Assembly (NCBI GenBank): GCA_022842285.1
Contig: JALHPV010000021.1
Location: forward strand, 1 to 45,074
Direction: 5' to 3'
Length of the DNA: 45,074 nt
DNA from: Kofleriaceae bacterium
GTDB lineage: Bacteria; Myxococcota_A; Polyangia; Haliangiales; Haliangiaceae
This document shows, piece by piece, positions 34,351-42,323 of this stretch; positions within the stretch are counted from its first letter, which is position 1, and the number at the start of each line of letters is the position of its first letter. The position numbers and the translations under genes are program-made. Under the pieces are notes generated by a model, which searched no databases, was not told the DNA's origin, and was given only the letters and a program-made list of their open reading frames with translations.

Positions 34351-35369
34351 GGCGTCCTGGTTAGCACGCGCGGCTGCTGCTGCGTGGAGCAGTGGAAGGC
34401 GCCGCCACCGACGACGACGGCCTTGCCATCGACGGGGACCATGCGGCGCGTGGGGAACATGGCGGCGATGGCCTGGACGGCGTCCGCGTCGGCATCGGTG
34501 CCGTAGGTGGGAATCACGACCGTCGTGTTCGCGATGTAGAAGTTCATGTAGCTCGCCGGCATCAGGTTGCCGGATGCGTCGAGCACCGCGCCCGGCGAGG
34601 GCGTGGTCACGACGGTGAGCCGCGCGGCTTCGAGGTCGCGAATGATCGCGGTCATCGCGTCGTAGTTGGGATCGCGCTGTGCGGGCGCCATGCAGGCGAC
34701 GACGCCCGGGGCGACGAAGCGCGCGATCGTGTCGATGTGGCCGTCGGTGTGGTCGTTGATGAGGCCCTGGTCGAGCCAGATGACGCGCTCGGCGCCGAGG
34801 GACCAGCGCAGGCGCGCGTCGAGAGCGGCCTGATCGAGCCCGGGGTTGCGAGAGCCGCCGAGCAGGCACTGCTTCGTCGTCAGCAGCAGGCCTTCGCCGT
34901 CCACTTCGACGGCGCCACCCTCGAGGACGAAGTCGAACGCGGCCCCGGGCACGCCCGCCCACTGAGCCACGCGCGCGGCGACCTCGGTGTCGCCCGGCAT
35001 GACGTATTTGCCGCCCCAGCCGTCGAACTTGAAGCGCGAGGTGGCGAGCTCGCCATCGCGGGCCACGAAGATGGGACCGGTATCGCGCAGCCAGACATCG
35101 CCGTAGGCCGCCTCGCGGAACCGGACGCCGACGGCGGCCGGGCCGAGCAGCTCGCGAGCGAGCGCCTCATCTGCTGCGTTTCGCACCAGCAATTCGACGC
35201 GCTCGCCGCGCGGAGATCCGTTGTTCAGGTCGACGATGCCGGCACACATCGCCATCAGCGAGCGGCGCGGGGCATCGAGGCCCTCGAGCCACTGGTCGGG
35301 GTCATGAGGCCAGGCGGTCCAGACGGCGTCGTGCTCGGCCCACTCGGCGGGCATGCGAAAACTGCTCAC
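34347..35369 (-). CDS. aguA: Agmatine deiminase
   Basis: 340 residues. Converts agmatine to N-carbamoylputrescine plus ammonia. Blocks of the family are visible: 'FRMPAEWAEHDAVWTAWP' at the N-terminus, 'YGDVWLRDTGP', 'INDHTDGHIDTIARFV' and, near the C-terminus, 'GGGAFHCSTQQQP' with the catalytic Cys (about 327). It is coupled to aguB by an ATGA overlap. Start choice is uncertain: TTG 35387, GTG 35369 and ATG 35354 are all possible; GTG 35369 is used since TTG is rare. No arginine decarboxylase gene is nearby. Confidence 0.94.
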
Positions 35370-35401
35370 CCGTTCTCGATATCCCAATGGTGCGCTACTG
35401 G

Positions 35402-35812
35402 CTAGCCGCCCGCGAGCTTGGCGCGCAGCTTCGTCCGCATGCCCTCGACGGCGGCCTCGACGGCGTCGTCCTTGAGCTGCGGGAGGCGCGACGCCTTGTA
35501 GCGACCGGAGACTTCGACCTTCGCGCCCCCGGCGACGACGTAGAGGATCTTGCCGGAGCGATCGGAAACGGCGATCGAGACCTCGGCGTTCATCGTCATC
35601 GGCTCGGCAAGCGGATCGAGCTCGAGCTTGGTGACGGTCAGATCGAGCTGGTGCTTCTGCGCGGCGGGACAGGTCTTGAGGATCGGGACCAGCGCCTTCA
35701 CGCCGGTCTTGGCAGCGGCCTTGCGCTCGGCCATCGCGGACGCGCTGGGCTGCGCGACCGTCGGCGAGACGGCCGTGAGGACCAGGGCGGCGACGAGCGC
35801 AGCGCGGAGCAT
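35402..35812 (-). CDS. Exported hypothetical protein
   Basis: 136 residues from ATG 35812, with GAAGGT about 7 nt upstream. A signal peptide ends in TVAQ. The mature protein is Lys/Ala-rich, contains one Cys ('LKTCPAAQKH') and 'EVSIAVSDRSGKILYVVAGGAKVE', strand-rich in the middle, and ends in a helix. No family recognised. It lies upstream of aguA on the same strand, 32 bp away. Confidence 0.66.
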   Translation of the reverse strand: MLRAALVAALVLTAVSPTVAQPSASAMAERKAAAKTGVKALVPILKTCPAAQKHQLDLTVTKLELDPLAEPMTMNAEVSIAVSDRSGKILYVVAGGAKVEVSGRYKASRLPQLKDDAVEAAVEGMRTKLRAKLAGG

Positions 35813-35968
35813 GGGAGGACCTTCGAGCACCATCTATGCCGCGGGGGATCTGCTCCCGGCGGCCGGCTAACCGCGTTCAGGGCCAGCGAACCGAGCGCTC
35901 CCGGAACCGGCTACTGCGCACGCCATAGCGATCCGGCACGCCGGGTGCGACAGGGTCAGCTGGCCACG

Positions 35969-37639
35969 TCAGGACCAGGCATTGGCTGGTGGTTCGACCG
36001 CTGGGGCGCGACCGCGGCGGGCGGCGGAGTAGGCCTGGGCAAAGGCGAGCGCGGAGGGGAAGCGGCGGCGCGGATCCTTGGCCATCGCGATCGCGAGGAC
36101 CGCTTCCACACCCGGCGAGATGCGGCCCAGCTCGCTTGGCTTCTGCGGTGGTTGATGGACGACCTGGTAGACGAGCTCGGAGAGGTCCTTGCCGCGGAAT
36201 GGCGTGCGACCGGTGAGGCAGCGATAGGCGATCGCACCGAGGGCGTAGACGTCCGCGAGGTGCGTGACGTGACTGCCGACCGCTTGTTCGGGCGCCATGT
36301 ATTGCGGCGTGCCGACGATGCCTTCGCCGGTCAACGTGCCTTCGCTGCCCGCGAGCTTGGAGACGCCGAAGTCGAGGATCTTCCAGGCGCCCTCGTGGAA
36401 GAACAGGTTGTGCGGCTTGAGATCGCGATGCACGACGCCCGCGACGCGCGCGACCTCGAGGCCACGACCGACGTGATCGAGGAGGACGCCGAGCTCGTCG
36501 GCGGGGAGACGCGGCTCGGTGCGGAGCTTCGTGGCGAGGTCGATGCCGTGCAGCCGCTCCATCGCGATGTACGGGACCGGGGCATCGGGGGGCGAGAGCT
36601 CGAGGACCTTGACGATGTGCGGTGATTCGAGCGAGGCCGCGACGGACATCTCGCGGCCGAAGCGCTCGACGAGCGAGTCGGTCGAGGTCGCGCGCGCGTT
36701 GAGCAGCTTCACCGCGGCGGGATGGCCGTCGGAGCGTTGCGCCTCGTAGACCTCCCCCATCGCCCCGCGACCGAGCACGAGCCCGAGGCGGAAGTCACCC
36801 ATCACGTGATTGGTGAAGCGGCCCTCGTTGGCCCGGGCTTGCTTGGCGACGTCGGCGCGGGCCTCGGCGAGCACTTGCTGCTGATCCCCGATCACGCGCA
36901 TCGCACGCTCGAGCTCGGCGAGGGCGTTGGCGCTGGTATGACGCGCCCAGCGGCCGAGGGCGTAGGCCGACAGGACGAAGCCCGTGATGAGGATCTCGGC
37001 GGTTGCGAGCTGAACGCGCGCGGCGAACGTCGACGGGATCAGGCCGACGTCGGGGATCCAGCCGGCGATCTGCGGGATCGAGATCACCGCGTGGCCGACG
37101 ATGCAGATCGCGGTGACGGCGAGGGCGGTGACACGATCCTTGCCGAGGGAAATGAAGACCACGCCGAGGAGCAGGATCATCACCACGGCGCTGAAGGGGC
37201 CGAAGTAGTAGAGCATCGGGATGGTGCCCATCGTCGCGATGCACCAGAGGATGCGGATGGGACGCGGTTGCCACCGCTCCGGGCTGCCGGTCATCCAGAC
37301 GAGGACGACGTTGCAGAGCGACATGACCGTGCAGCCGAGCCAGAAGAGCTTCAGCGCGAGTGGATCGCCGCCGATGACGAGCGAGAGGATGATCGCGCCA
37401 GGTGGCGCGGCGATGCCGAAGATGTGGAACTTCCGCATCCGCGGCAGGTCACTGGATTCGAGCGCCTCGGCCGCCGAGGTGGGCAGCTTCGGCCCGCTCG
37501 CGAACGCCATCGAGTCGCCCGGGGCCCCCGTGCCGACGGCCTTGGGCGGGGCGGACTCGGCGAGCGCGTGCGGGGACGCGGCCATCGTGCCGAGCTCGCT
37601 CGAGTCGACGTTGGTGTCGTCGTCGGAATCCGTCGGCAC
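35969..37639 (-). CDS. Membrane Ser/Thr protein kinase, N-terminal membrane domain
   Basis: 556 residues. The first 70 residues are polar, then five to six hydrophobic segments (about 73-91, 95-116, 130-165, 170-190, 212-230), a coiled-coil linker (about 235-275) and a C-terminal Hanks-type kinase (about 283-545). Catalytic elements are intact: Gly loop GRGAMG (290-295), Lys311, HRDLKPHN (404-411), DFG (423-425) and APE (449-451). The order membrane domain then kinase is the reverse of PknB-type kinases. Probably senses a membrane or lipid signal. The GTG start at 37639 is likely. Confidence 0.88.
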   Translation of the reverse strand: MPTDSDDDTNVDSSELGTMAASPHALAESAPPKAVGTGAPGDSMAFASGPKLPTSAAEALESSDLPRMRKFHIFGIAAPPGAIILSLVIGGDPLALKLFWLGCTVMSLCNVVLVWMTGSPERWQPRPIRILWCIATMGTIPMLYYFGPFSAVVMILLLGVVFISLGKDRVTALAVTAICIVGHAVISIPQIAGWIPDVGLIPSTFAARVQLATAEILITGFVLSAYALGRWARHTSANALAELERAMRVIGDQQQVLAEARADVAKQARANEGRFTNHVMGDFRLGLVLGRGAMGEVYEAQRSDGHPAAVKLLNARATSTDSLVERFGREMSVAASLESPHIVKVLELSPPDAPVPYIAMERLHGIDLATKLRTEPRLPADELGVLLDHVGRGLEVARVAGVVHRDLKPHNLFFHEGAWKILDFGVSKLAGSEGTLTGEGIVGTPQYMAPEQAVGSHVTHLADVYALGAIAYRCLTGRTPFRGKDLSELVYQVVHQPPQKPSELGRISPGVEAVLAIAMAKDPRRRFPSALAFAQAYSAARRGRAPAVEPPANAWS

Positions 37640-37808
37640 GCCCCCTACGATTACCGCATGCGGGGGGAGTTCGCGCCAATCGTCGTGCGAGGGCCGCCAG
37701 ACGGCGGCTAAACCCTATTCAGTTGGCCGAACCGTCGATGGTTGCACCACTTTCTGCTTTTGTGGGCCCGGGACCCATGTGTATGGTGCGCGCATCTTCG
37801 GGGGGTCC

Positions 37809-38804
37809 ATGAAGGCAATCCAGCTCGGCATGTTCATGTTCGGTGCGCTCTCGCTCGCGGCTTGCGGCGTCGAGGAGCGCACGCGCGACGGTGGCAATAG
37901 TGACGGCGATTCTGACTCGGATTCGACGACCGACGACAGCGACGACGCTGCCGACGACACGTCGATGACCGAGAAGAAGTGCAACAAGATGGACATCATC
38001 TTCATCGTCGACGACTCCGGCTCGATGGATGCGGAGCAGGGGAACCTCGCGCAGAACTTCCCGCAGTTCGCGCAGATCCTCGACGAGTACGTCACGGCCG
38101 ACGGTGACGCGCTCGACTACCGCATCGCGGTGACGACGACGGGCAAGCCCTTCACGATGAGGGTGAACGGTGGGCTTCCGATCACGGAGACTGGTCCCGA
38201 CGGCACGTTCTCGAACACGTGCAACCTGACCAAGCGCTGGATCGAGCCGACGGATCCGGACATGCAGACCACGCTCACGTGCCGCGCTGCCGTCGGCACG
38301 GGCGGCTCGGGCATGGAGATGCCGCTGCTCATGACCAAGCGCGCGGTCGAGAAGACGATGGGCGGCGACAACGCCGGCTTCATGCGCGCCGACGCGCTGC
38401 TCGCCGTCGTCATCCTGACGGACGAGGATGACTCGTCGTCGACGGTGAGCGAGTTCGACGTGACGCTCGACCCGATGAACTTTCCTCCCAACCCCGAGGA
38501 GCTCCAGCCGCCGATCGACTTCAACCCGTCCGATCTCGTGGCCTATCTCGATGGCGTGAAGGGCAACCGCACCAAGTGGGCCGCCGGCGTCATCGCGGGT
38601 GATCCCCCGGCCGGTGCCACGAAGTGCAGCGGCGGGTTCGGCGACGCATCGGCTGCACCGCGCCTCAAGGAGTTCGTGATGCTCGCGAACTCGCAGGGCA
38701 CGACGCAGGCGGTGTTCTCGTCGATCTGCCAGCCTGACCTGACGCAGGGTCTCCAGGCCGCGCTGACGACGTTCCAGTCGGCGTGCGAAGTCATCGTCCA
38801 GTAA
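37809..38804 (+). CDS. VWA-like domain lipoprotein
   Basis: 331 residues from ATG 37809 with a GGGGGT before it. A lipoprotein signal (LSLAAC) and an acidic Ser/Asp/Thr linker are followed by a VWA-like fold: 'MDIIFIVDDSGSMDAEQGNL', a MIDAS-type DxSxS, and later 'LLAVVILTDEDDSSS'. Several Cys (CNK, CNLTK, CRAA, CSGG, CQP, CEV) suggest disulfides. Likely a surface adhesion or sensing protein. The frame extends back into the kinase region of the other strand (37221), but that part is not real. It ends 4 nt before the SDR gene. Confidence 0.83.
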   Translation: MKAIQLGMFMFGALSLAACGVEERTRDGGNSDGDSDSDSTTDDSDDAADDTSMTEKKCNKMDIIFIVDDSGSMDAEQGNLAQNFPQFAQILDEYVTADGDALDYRIAVTTTGKPFTMRVNGGLPITETGPDGTFSNTCNLTKRWIEPTDPDMQTTLTCRAAVGTGGSGMEMPLLMTKRAVEKTMGGDNAGFMRADALLAVVILTDEDDSSSTVSEFDVTLDPMNFPPNPEELQPPIDFNPSDLVAYLDGVKGNRTKWAAGVIAGDPPAGATKCSGGFGDASAAPRLKEFVMLANSQGTTQAVFSSICQPDLTQGLQAALTTFQSACEVIVQ

Positions 38805-38808
38805 CGCG

Positions 38809-39453
38809 ATGACGCTGCACGGCCGCCATGTCTGCGTGACCGGTGGAACCGGCGCGCTCGGAAGCGGAGTCGTCGAGGTGTTGCGAGCGCGGGGGGCCAC
38901 GATCCACGTACCGCCGGCTCCTCCCGCGGGACCCGCGCTCGATCAGGAGGACGCGGCCGTCGCCTACTTCGCGAGCCTGCCGCCGCTCTGGGCGTCGGTG
39001 CATCTCGTCGGTGGCTTTGCGATGGGTGGGATCGCGGAGACGAGCTTCGCGACGTTCGAGCAGCAGTGGCGCATCAACACGGCCACGTGCTTTCTCGCGT
39101 GCCGCGAGGCCGTGAAGTCGATCCGGCGCGCCGGTGGAGGGGGCCGCATCGTGAACGTGGCGGCGCGGCCCGTGCTCGCTCCGGTGGCGAACATGGTCGC
39201 GTACACGTCGGCAAAGGCGGGCGTCGCGGCCATCACCCAGGCGCTCGCGGCGGAGGTCCTCGGCGAGGGCATCCTCGTGAATGCCGTGGTGCCGTCGATC
39301 ATCGACACCCCCGCCAACCGGGCCGCCATGCCTGCCGCCGATCACGCCACCTGGCCCACCCCGGCCGAGCTCGCCGCCGCGGTCGCCTTCCTCGTCACGC
39401 CGGAGAATGCGCTGACGTCGGGCGTACTTGTGCCCGTGTACGGCCGAGCCTAG
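38809..39453 (+). CDS. Short-chain dehydrogenase/reductase lacking the catalytic Ser
   Basis: 214 residues. The N-terminal nucleotide motif TGGTGALG (11-18) and 'YTSAK' with Tyr132 and Lys136 show an SDR; the active-site Asn may be Asn90. The catalytic Ser normally 13 residues before Tyr is Ala119 (NVAAR in place of NxSS), so the activity may be altered or the protein may serve another role. It ends with a usual SDR C-terminal ('ALTSGVLVPVYGRA'). Starts 4 nt after the VWA lipoprotein stop, likely the same operon. Substrate unknown. Confidence 0.85.
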   Translation: MTLHGRHVCVTGGTGALGSGVVEVLRARGATIHVPPAPPAGPALDQEDAAVAYFASLPPLWASVHLVGGFAMGGIAETSFATFEQQWRINTATCFLACREAVKSIRRAGGGGRIVNVAARPVLAPVANMVAYTSAKAGVAAITQALAAEVLGEGILVNAVVPSIIDTPANRAAMPAADHATWPTPAELAAAVAFLVTPENALTSGVLVPVYGRA

Positions 39454-39505
39454 CTCTCGCTCGTAACTCCTCTATGCTGGTGCCGTATGGGCCAGATGAG
39501 GTGCC

Positions 39506-40210
39506 ATGTCTGACGACGTTCTGAAGAGCATGCGGCGTCGCGAGTTCATCAGGACCGCCGCGGTCGGGACGGTCTTCGTGGGGGTGGGGGGCGCGCTGCT
39601 CCGACTCGCCGCCGACGACCTGACCAAGGAGGCGCGCGCCGAGAAGCGAGCCGATGGCCGTGCGGTCTTGCCACCGGGTCAACGCGTGATCGAGTACCTG
39701 CGGCCGATGGGCGGGGAAGAAGGCGACGGCGAGGTGAAGTCGTTCCGCCTCAAGGTTCACGGCGCGGTGAAGAAGCCCTTCGAGGTCGACTACAAGGGCC
39801 TCCTCAAGCTGCCGCAGGTGACGAAGGCCGCCGACGTTCACTGCGTGACCGGCTGGTCGATGATCGGCGGCACGTGGAAGGGCGTGCAGATCAAGGCGCT
39901 CGCCGAGCTGGCGGAGCTGAAGGAGGGCGTGAAGCACGTCATCCTCGAGGCGGCCCACGGCTTCACCGCGAACGTTCCGCTCGACGAGGCGACGCGTGAC
40001 AACGCCCTCATCACCTATCGCCTGAACGGCAAGCCATTCGAGCTGAGGCATGGCGCGCCGGTCCGCGCGCTGATTCCGGACCTCTACTTCTGGAAGAGCG
40101 CGAAGTGGATCACCGGCGTGCGATTCGTGACGAAGGACGAGCCGGGATACTGGGAGACGCGCGGCTATCACAACCACGCGAACCCGTGGCTCGAAGAGCG
40201 CTATGGCTGA
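39506..40210 (+). CDS. Tat-exported molybdopterin-dependent oxidoreductase (MsrP/sulfite-oxidase-like)
   Basis: 234 residues. An N-terminal twin-arginine signal (RRREFIRTAAV, 10-20) with a hydrophobic stretch suggests folded export. The molybdopterin domain has 'VHCVTGWSMIGGTWKGV', where Cys113 is the molybdenum ligand, and 'ANVPLDEATRDNALITYRLNGKPF' and 'GAPVRALIPDLYFWKSAKWITGVRF', typical of sulfite-oxidase-like enzymes. It overlaps the following PepSY membrane gene by 8 bp. In the MsrPQ system the molybdoenzyme takes electrons from a heme-b membrane protein; the downstream gene could be a functional counterpart. Substrate is not determined. Confidence 0.9.
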   Translation: MSDDVLKSMRRREFIRTAAVGTVFVGVGGALLRLAADDLTKEARAEKRADGRAVLPPGQRVIEYLRPMGGEEGDGEVKSFRLKVHGAVKKPFEVDYKGLLKLPQVTKAADVHCVTGWSMIGGTWKGVQIKALAELAELKEGVKHVILEAAHGFTANVPLDEATRDNALITYRLNGKPFELRHGAPVRALIPDLYFWKSAKWITGVRFVTKDEPGYWETRGYHNHANPWLEERYG

Positions 40211-40871
40211 GCCGGCCGCGGAGGTCGCCGAGGCACCCTCGCGCATCAAGAAACGCTGGCGCGCCTGGCTCCGCGCGATCCACCGCGACGTGGGCTACCT
40301 CGCCGTCGGCTTCACGATCATCTACGCGGTCTCGGGCATCGCGATGAATCACATCGACTCGTGGGATCCGAGCTTCCGCGCCGAGTCCCGCACGCTCGTG
40401 ATCACGCCCGTCGCCGACGAGCTCGACGATGACGCCGCCGCCGCCTACGTCGCCAAGGCCGCCGGCCTCGAGGCGCCTGCGTCCGTGTATCGCGCCGGCG
40501 ATGAAGTGCGCCTCGAGTACGAGAACGGCACCAAGGTCACCGCCATTGCCGAGCAGGTGACGGTGCAGGCGCGCTCCGATCGCTTCTTCTTCCGTGCGGC
40601 CGTCTGGCTCCACGCCACGCGCGGCAAGACCGCCTGGAAGTACATCTCGGACATCTACGCCGTCCTCCTGCTCTACCTCGCGATCAGCGGCCTCTTCATG
40701 ATCAAGGGCAAGCTCGGCTTCAAGTGGCGCGGCTCGCTCCTCGTCGCCACGGGCGTCGCGGTGCCCGTCCTGTACATCGTCCTGTCAGGCGGCCCGTCCG
40801 CGAAGAGCGACAAGCCTCCGGACGAGATGCCGGAATCGGGCATGCGCGCGCTGCCCCCCGAGCCAGAGTAA
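40203..40871 (+). CDS. PepSY-associated membrane protein, likely heme-binding partner
   Basis: 222 residues. Membrane segments lie about 29-48, 152-168 and 178-196, with a periplasmic-side stretch between the first and second that resembles PepSY ('DDDAAAAYVAKAAGL...VYRAGDEVRLEYENGTKV'). His27, His50 and His137 flank the helices and may bind heme b, as in PepSY-type ferric-reductase-like proteins. The 8-bp overlap with the molybdopterin enzyme gene suggests it supplies electrons to that enzyme. It is not MsrQ by sequence. Confidence 0.75.
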   Translation: MAEPAAEVAEAPSRIKKRWRAWLRAIHRDVGYLAVGFTIIYAVSGIAMNHIDSWDPSFRAESRTLVITPVADELDDDAAAAYVAKAAGLEAPASVYRAGDEVRLEYENGTKVTAIAEQVTVQARSDRFFFRAAVWLHATRGKTAWKYISDIYAVLLLYLAISGLFMIKGKLGFKWRGSLLVATGVAVPVLYIVLSGGPSAKSDKPPDEMPESGMRALPPEPE

Positions 40872-40879
40872 CTTTGGGC

Positions 40880-40908
40880 TTGCCACAGTTCGACAACTGT
40901 CGTACTGA
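40880..40908 (+). promoter_or_regulatory. Promoter of the ArsR-type regulator (-35 TTGCCA, -10 TACTGA)
   Basis: TTGCCA at 40880-40885 and TACTGA at 40903-40908 are 17 bp apart, and the -10 ends 6 nt before GTG 40915, compatible with a leaderless message. The operator-like palindrome lies between them. Confidence 0.5.
40885..40902. promoter_or_regulatory. Operator-like inverted repeats upstream of arsR-type gene
   Basis: ACAGTT-CGAC-AACTGT (40885-40900), perfect 6-bp arms, overlaps CGACA-AC-TGTCG (40891-40902). It lies between the -35 and -10, where a bound repressor would block polymerase. It shares AGTTCGACA with the site before the quinone oxidoreductase gene. Confidence 0.55.
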
Positions 40909-40914
40909 TGCGTC

Positions 40915-41226
40915 GTGCCCGCGAACCAGGTCGACAAGCTCGCACGGATGTTCCGGGCGCTCTCGAACCCGAACCGCCTGAAGCTGTTCATGAACCTGCT
41001 CGAGGAGAGCAAGCTCGACCTCGCCAAGGGCCGCACGCACGACTGCTTCCTCGTGAAGCTGCTCGGTGGCCTGGGCGACATCGGTGCCCCCACCGTCTCG
41101 CACCACGTGAAGGAGCTCGCGGACGCGGGCCTCATCACCACCGAGCGCGACGGCAAGCAGCTCATCTGCTCGGTCGATCCCGACGGCCTCGCCGCCCTGC
41201 GGGCTGCGCTCACCGTCGCCGGCTGA
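40915..41226 (+). CDS. ArsR/SmtB-family winged-helix regulator
   Basis: 103 residues, family-typical. 'FRALSNPNRLKLFMNLL' begins the domain and the recognition helix is 'APTVSHHVKELADAGLI' (about 58-74), followed by the wing 'TTERDGKQLICSV'. Cys at about 44 ('HDCFLV') and about 86 ('ICSV') could be redox or metal sensing; the CVC metal motif of ArsR itself is missing. Palindromic sites upstream of this gene and of the next one suggest autoregulation plus control of the quinone oxidoreductase. Starts with GTG 40915. Confidence 0.86.
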   Translation: MPANQVDKLARMFRALSNPNRLKLFMNLLEESKLDLAKGRTHDCFLVKLLGGLGDIGAPTVSHHVKELADAGLITTERDGKQLICSVDPDGLAALRAALTVAG

Positions 41227-41248
41227 CCTCCCTTTTTTTGACCCAATA

Positions 41249-41273
41249 GTTCGACACTTTTGAAAGTATCAAC
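41249..41273. promoter_or_regulatory. Operator-like inverted repeat upstream of the quinone oxidoreductase
   Basis: GTTCGACACTTT-TG-AAAGTATCAAC: the core ACTTT-TG-AAAGT is perfect and the outer arms match with one gap and one mismatch. It shares AGTTCGACA with the arsR-type operator and follows a TTGACC -35-like hexamer (41238-41243). A GGAG at 41274-41277 is the ribosome site for ATG 41284. Confidence 0.5.
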
Positions 41274-41283
41274 GGAGCCCACC

Positions 41284-42297
41284 ATGCACCACGACATTGC
41301 CATCGAGAAGTTCGGTCCCGCGTCCTCGCTCTCCCTCCGCCCCCTCGAGGAGCGCGCCCCCGCCGACACCGAGGTCACGATCGCCGTCGCCTACTCGGGC
41401 GTGAACTTCGCCGACATCCAGATGCGCCTCGGCCTCTACCCCGACGCGCCCAAGAAGCCGTTCGTGCCCGGCTACGAGGTCAGCGGAACGATCACGGCCG
41501 TGGGCTCGAAGGTGAAGGACCTCGCGGTCGGCGACACCGTCATCGCCGGCACCTACTTTGGCGGCTACGCCTCGTCGGTCACGATCCCCGCACACCAGGT
41601 CTTCAAGCTCCCCGCGCGCTACGACCTCGCCGCCGGCGCCGCCCTCCCCGTCGCCTACTTCACCGCGCAGCTCGCCGTCGGCGAGATGGCCCGCGTCCGC
41701 GCCGGCGATCGCGTCCTCATCGAATGCGCCACCGGCGGCGTCGGCGTGCTTGCCACGCAGATGGCGATCCATGCCGGCGCCACCGTCACCGGCCTCACCA
41801 CCACCCCGGCCAAGAAGGCCTTCATCGAGTCCCTCGGCGCGACCGCCTACACCCTCGACGAATTCCGCGCCGACGAGTCGCTGGGGGGCTACGACTTCAT
41901 CCTGAACTCCTCGGGCGGATCGTCCATCACCTGGCAGCGCGCCCGCCTCCGCTTCACCGGCCGCATGGTCTGCATCGGCATGTCCTCTGCTCTTGGCAAT
42001 GGCAAGCGTGACTACTGGAAGCTCGCCAAGATGCTCGTCACCACCCCGCGCATCTCCATCTTCAAGCTCTTCGACGCCAACACCGGCGTCTACGCCCTCA
42101 ACGCCCTGCACGTCTTGCGCGACCCCGTCTGGATCGCCCAGCTGACCCGGTCCCTCGCCACCGTCGAGGCGATGAATCTCGCCCCGCACGTCGGCAAGGT
42201 CTTCGACGCGAAGGACGCCGGCGCCGCCCACGCCTACCTCGAGTCGAAGCAGGCAACCGGCAAGGTCCTTCTCCGCTGGGACCAGAACGCGAACTGA
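41284..42297 (+). CDS. Zinc-independent quinone oxidoreductase / alcohol dehydrogenase-like (MDR family)
   Basis: 337 residues. Medium-chain dehydrogenase/reductase fold: catalytic domain (about 1-120) with 'VAYSGVNFADIQMRLGLYP', 'PFVPGYEVSGTI', then the NADPH Rossmann motif 'ATGGVGVLATQMA' (about 155-170). No zinc-ligand Cys pattern, as in QOR and VAT-1-type enzymes, to which it is closest. Likely reduces quinones or enones. It starts at ATG 41284 with GGAG 6 nt before; a TTG at 41260 is ignored. It is adjacent to the ArsR-type gene and shares an operator-like motif, so redox-controlled induction is a good inference. Confidence 0.9.
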   Translation: MHHDIAIEKFGPASSLSLRPLEERAPADTEVTIAVAYSGVNFADIQMRLGLYPDAPKKPFVPGYEVSGTITAVGSKVKDLAVGDTVIAGTYFGGYASSVTIPAHQVFKLPARYDLAAGAALPVAYFTAQLAVGEMARVRAGDRVLIECATGGVGVLATQMAIHAGATVTGLTTTPAKKAFIESLGATAYTLDEFRADESLGGYDFILNSSGGSSITWQRARLRFTGRMVCIGMSSALGNGKRDYWKLAKMLVTTPRISIFKLFDANTGVYALNALHVLRDPVWIAQLTRSLATVEAMNLAPHVGKVFDAKDAGAAHAYLESKQATGKVLLRWDQNAN

Positions 42298-42311
42298 TCC
42301 CTTCGGGGTCG

Positions 42312-42317
42312 TAGAGT
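42312..42317 (+). promoter_or_regulatory. -10-like TAGAGT, 6 nt before the PLP decarboxylase start
   Basis: TAGAGT ends 6 nt before GTG 42324, with no Shine-Dalgarno sequence in between. Confidence 0.35.
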
Positions 42318-42323
42318 AGGCAC

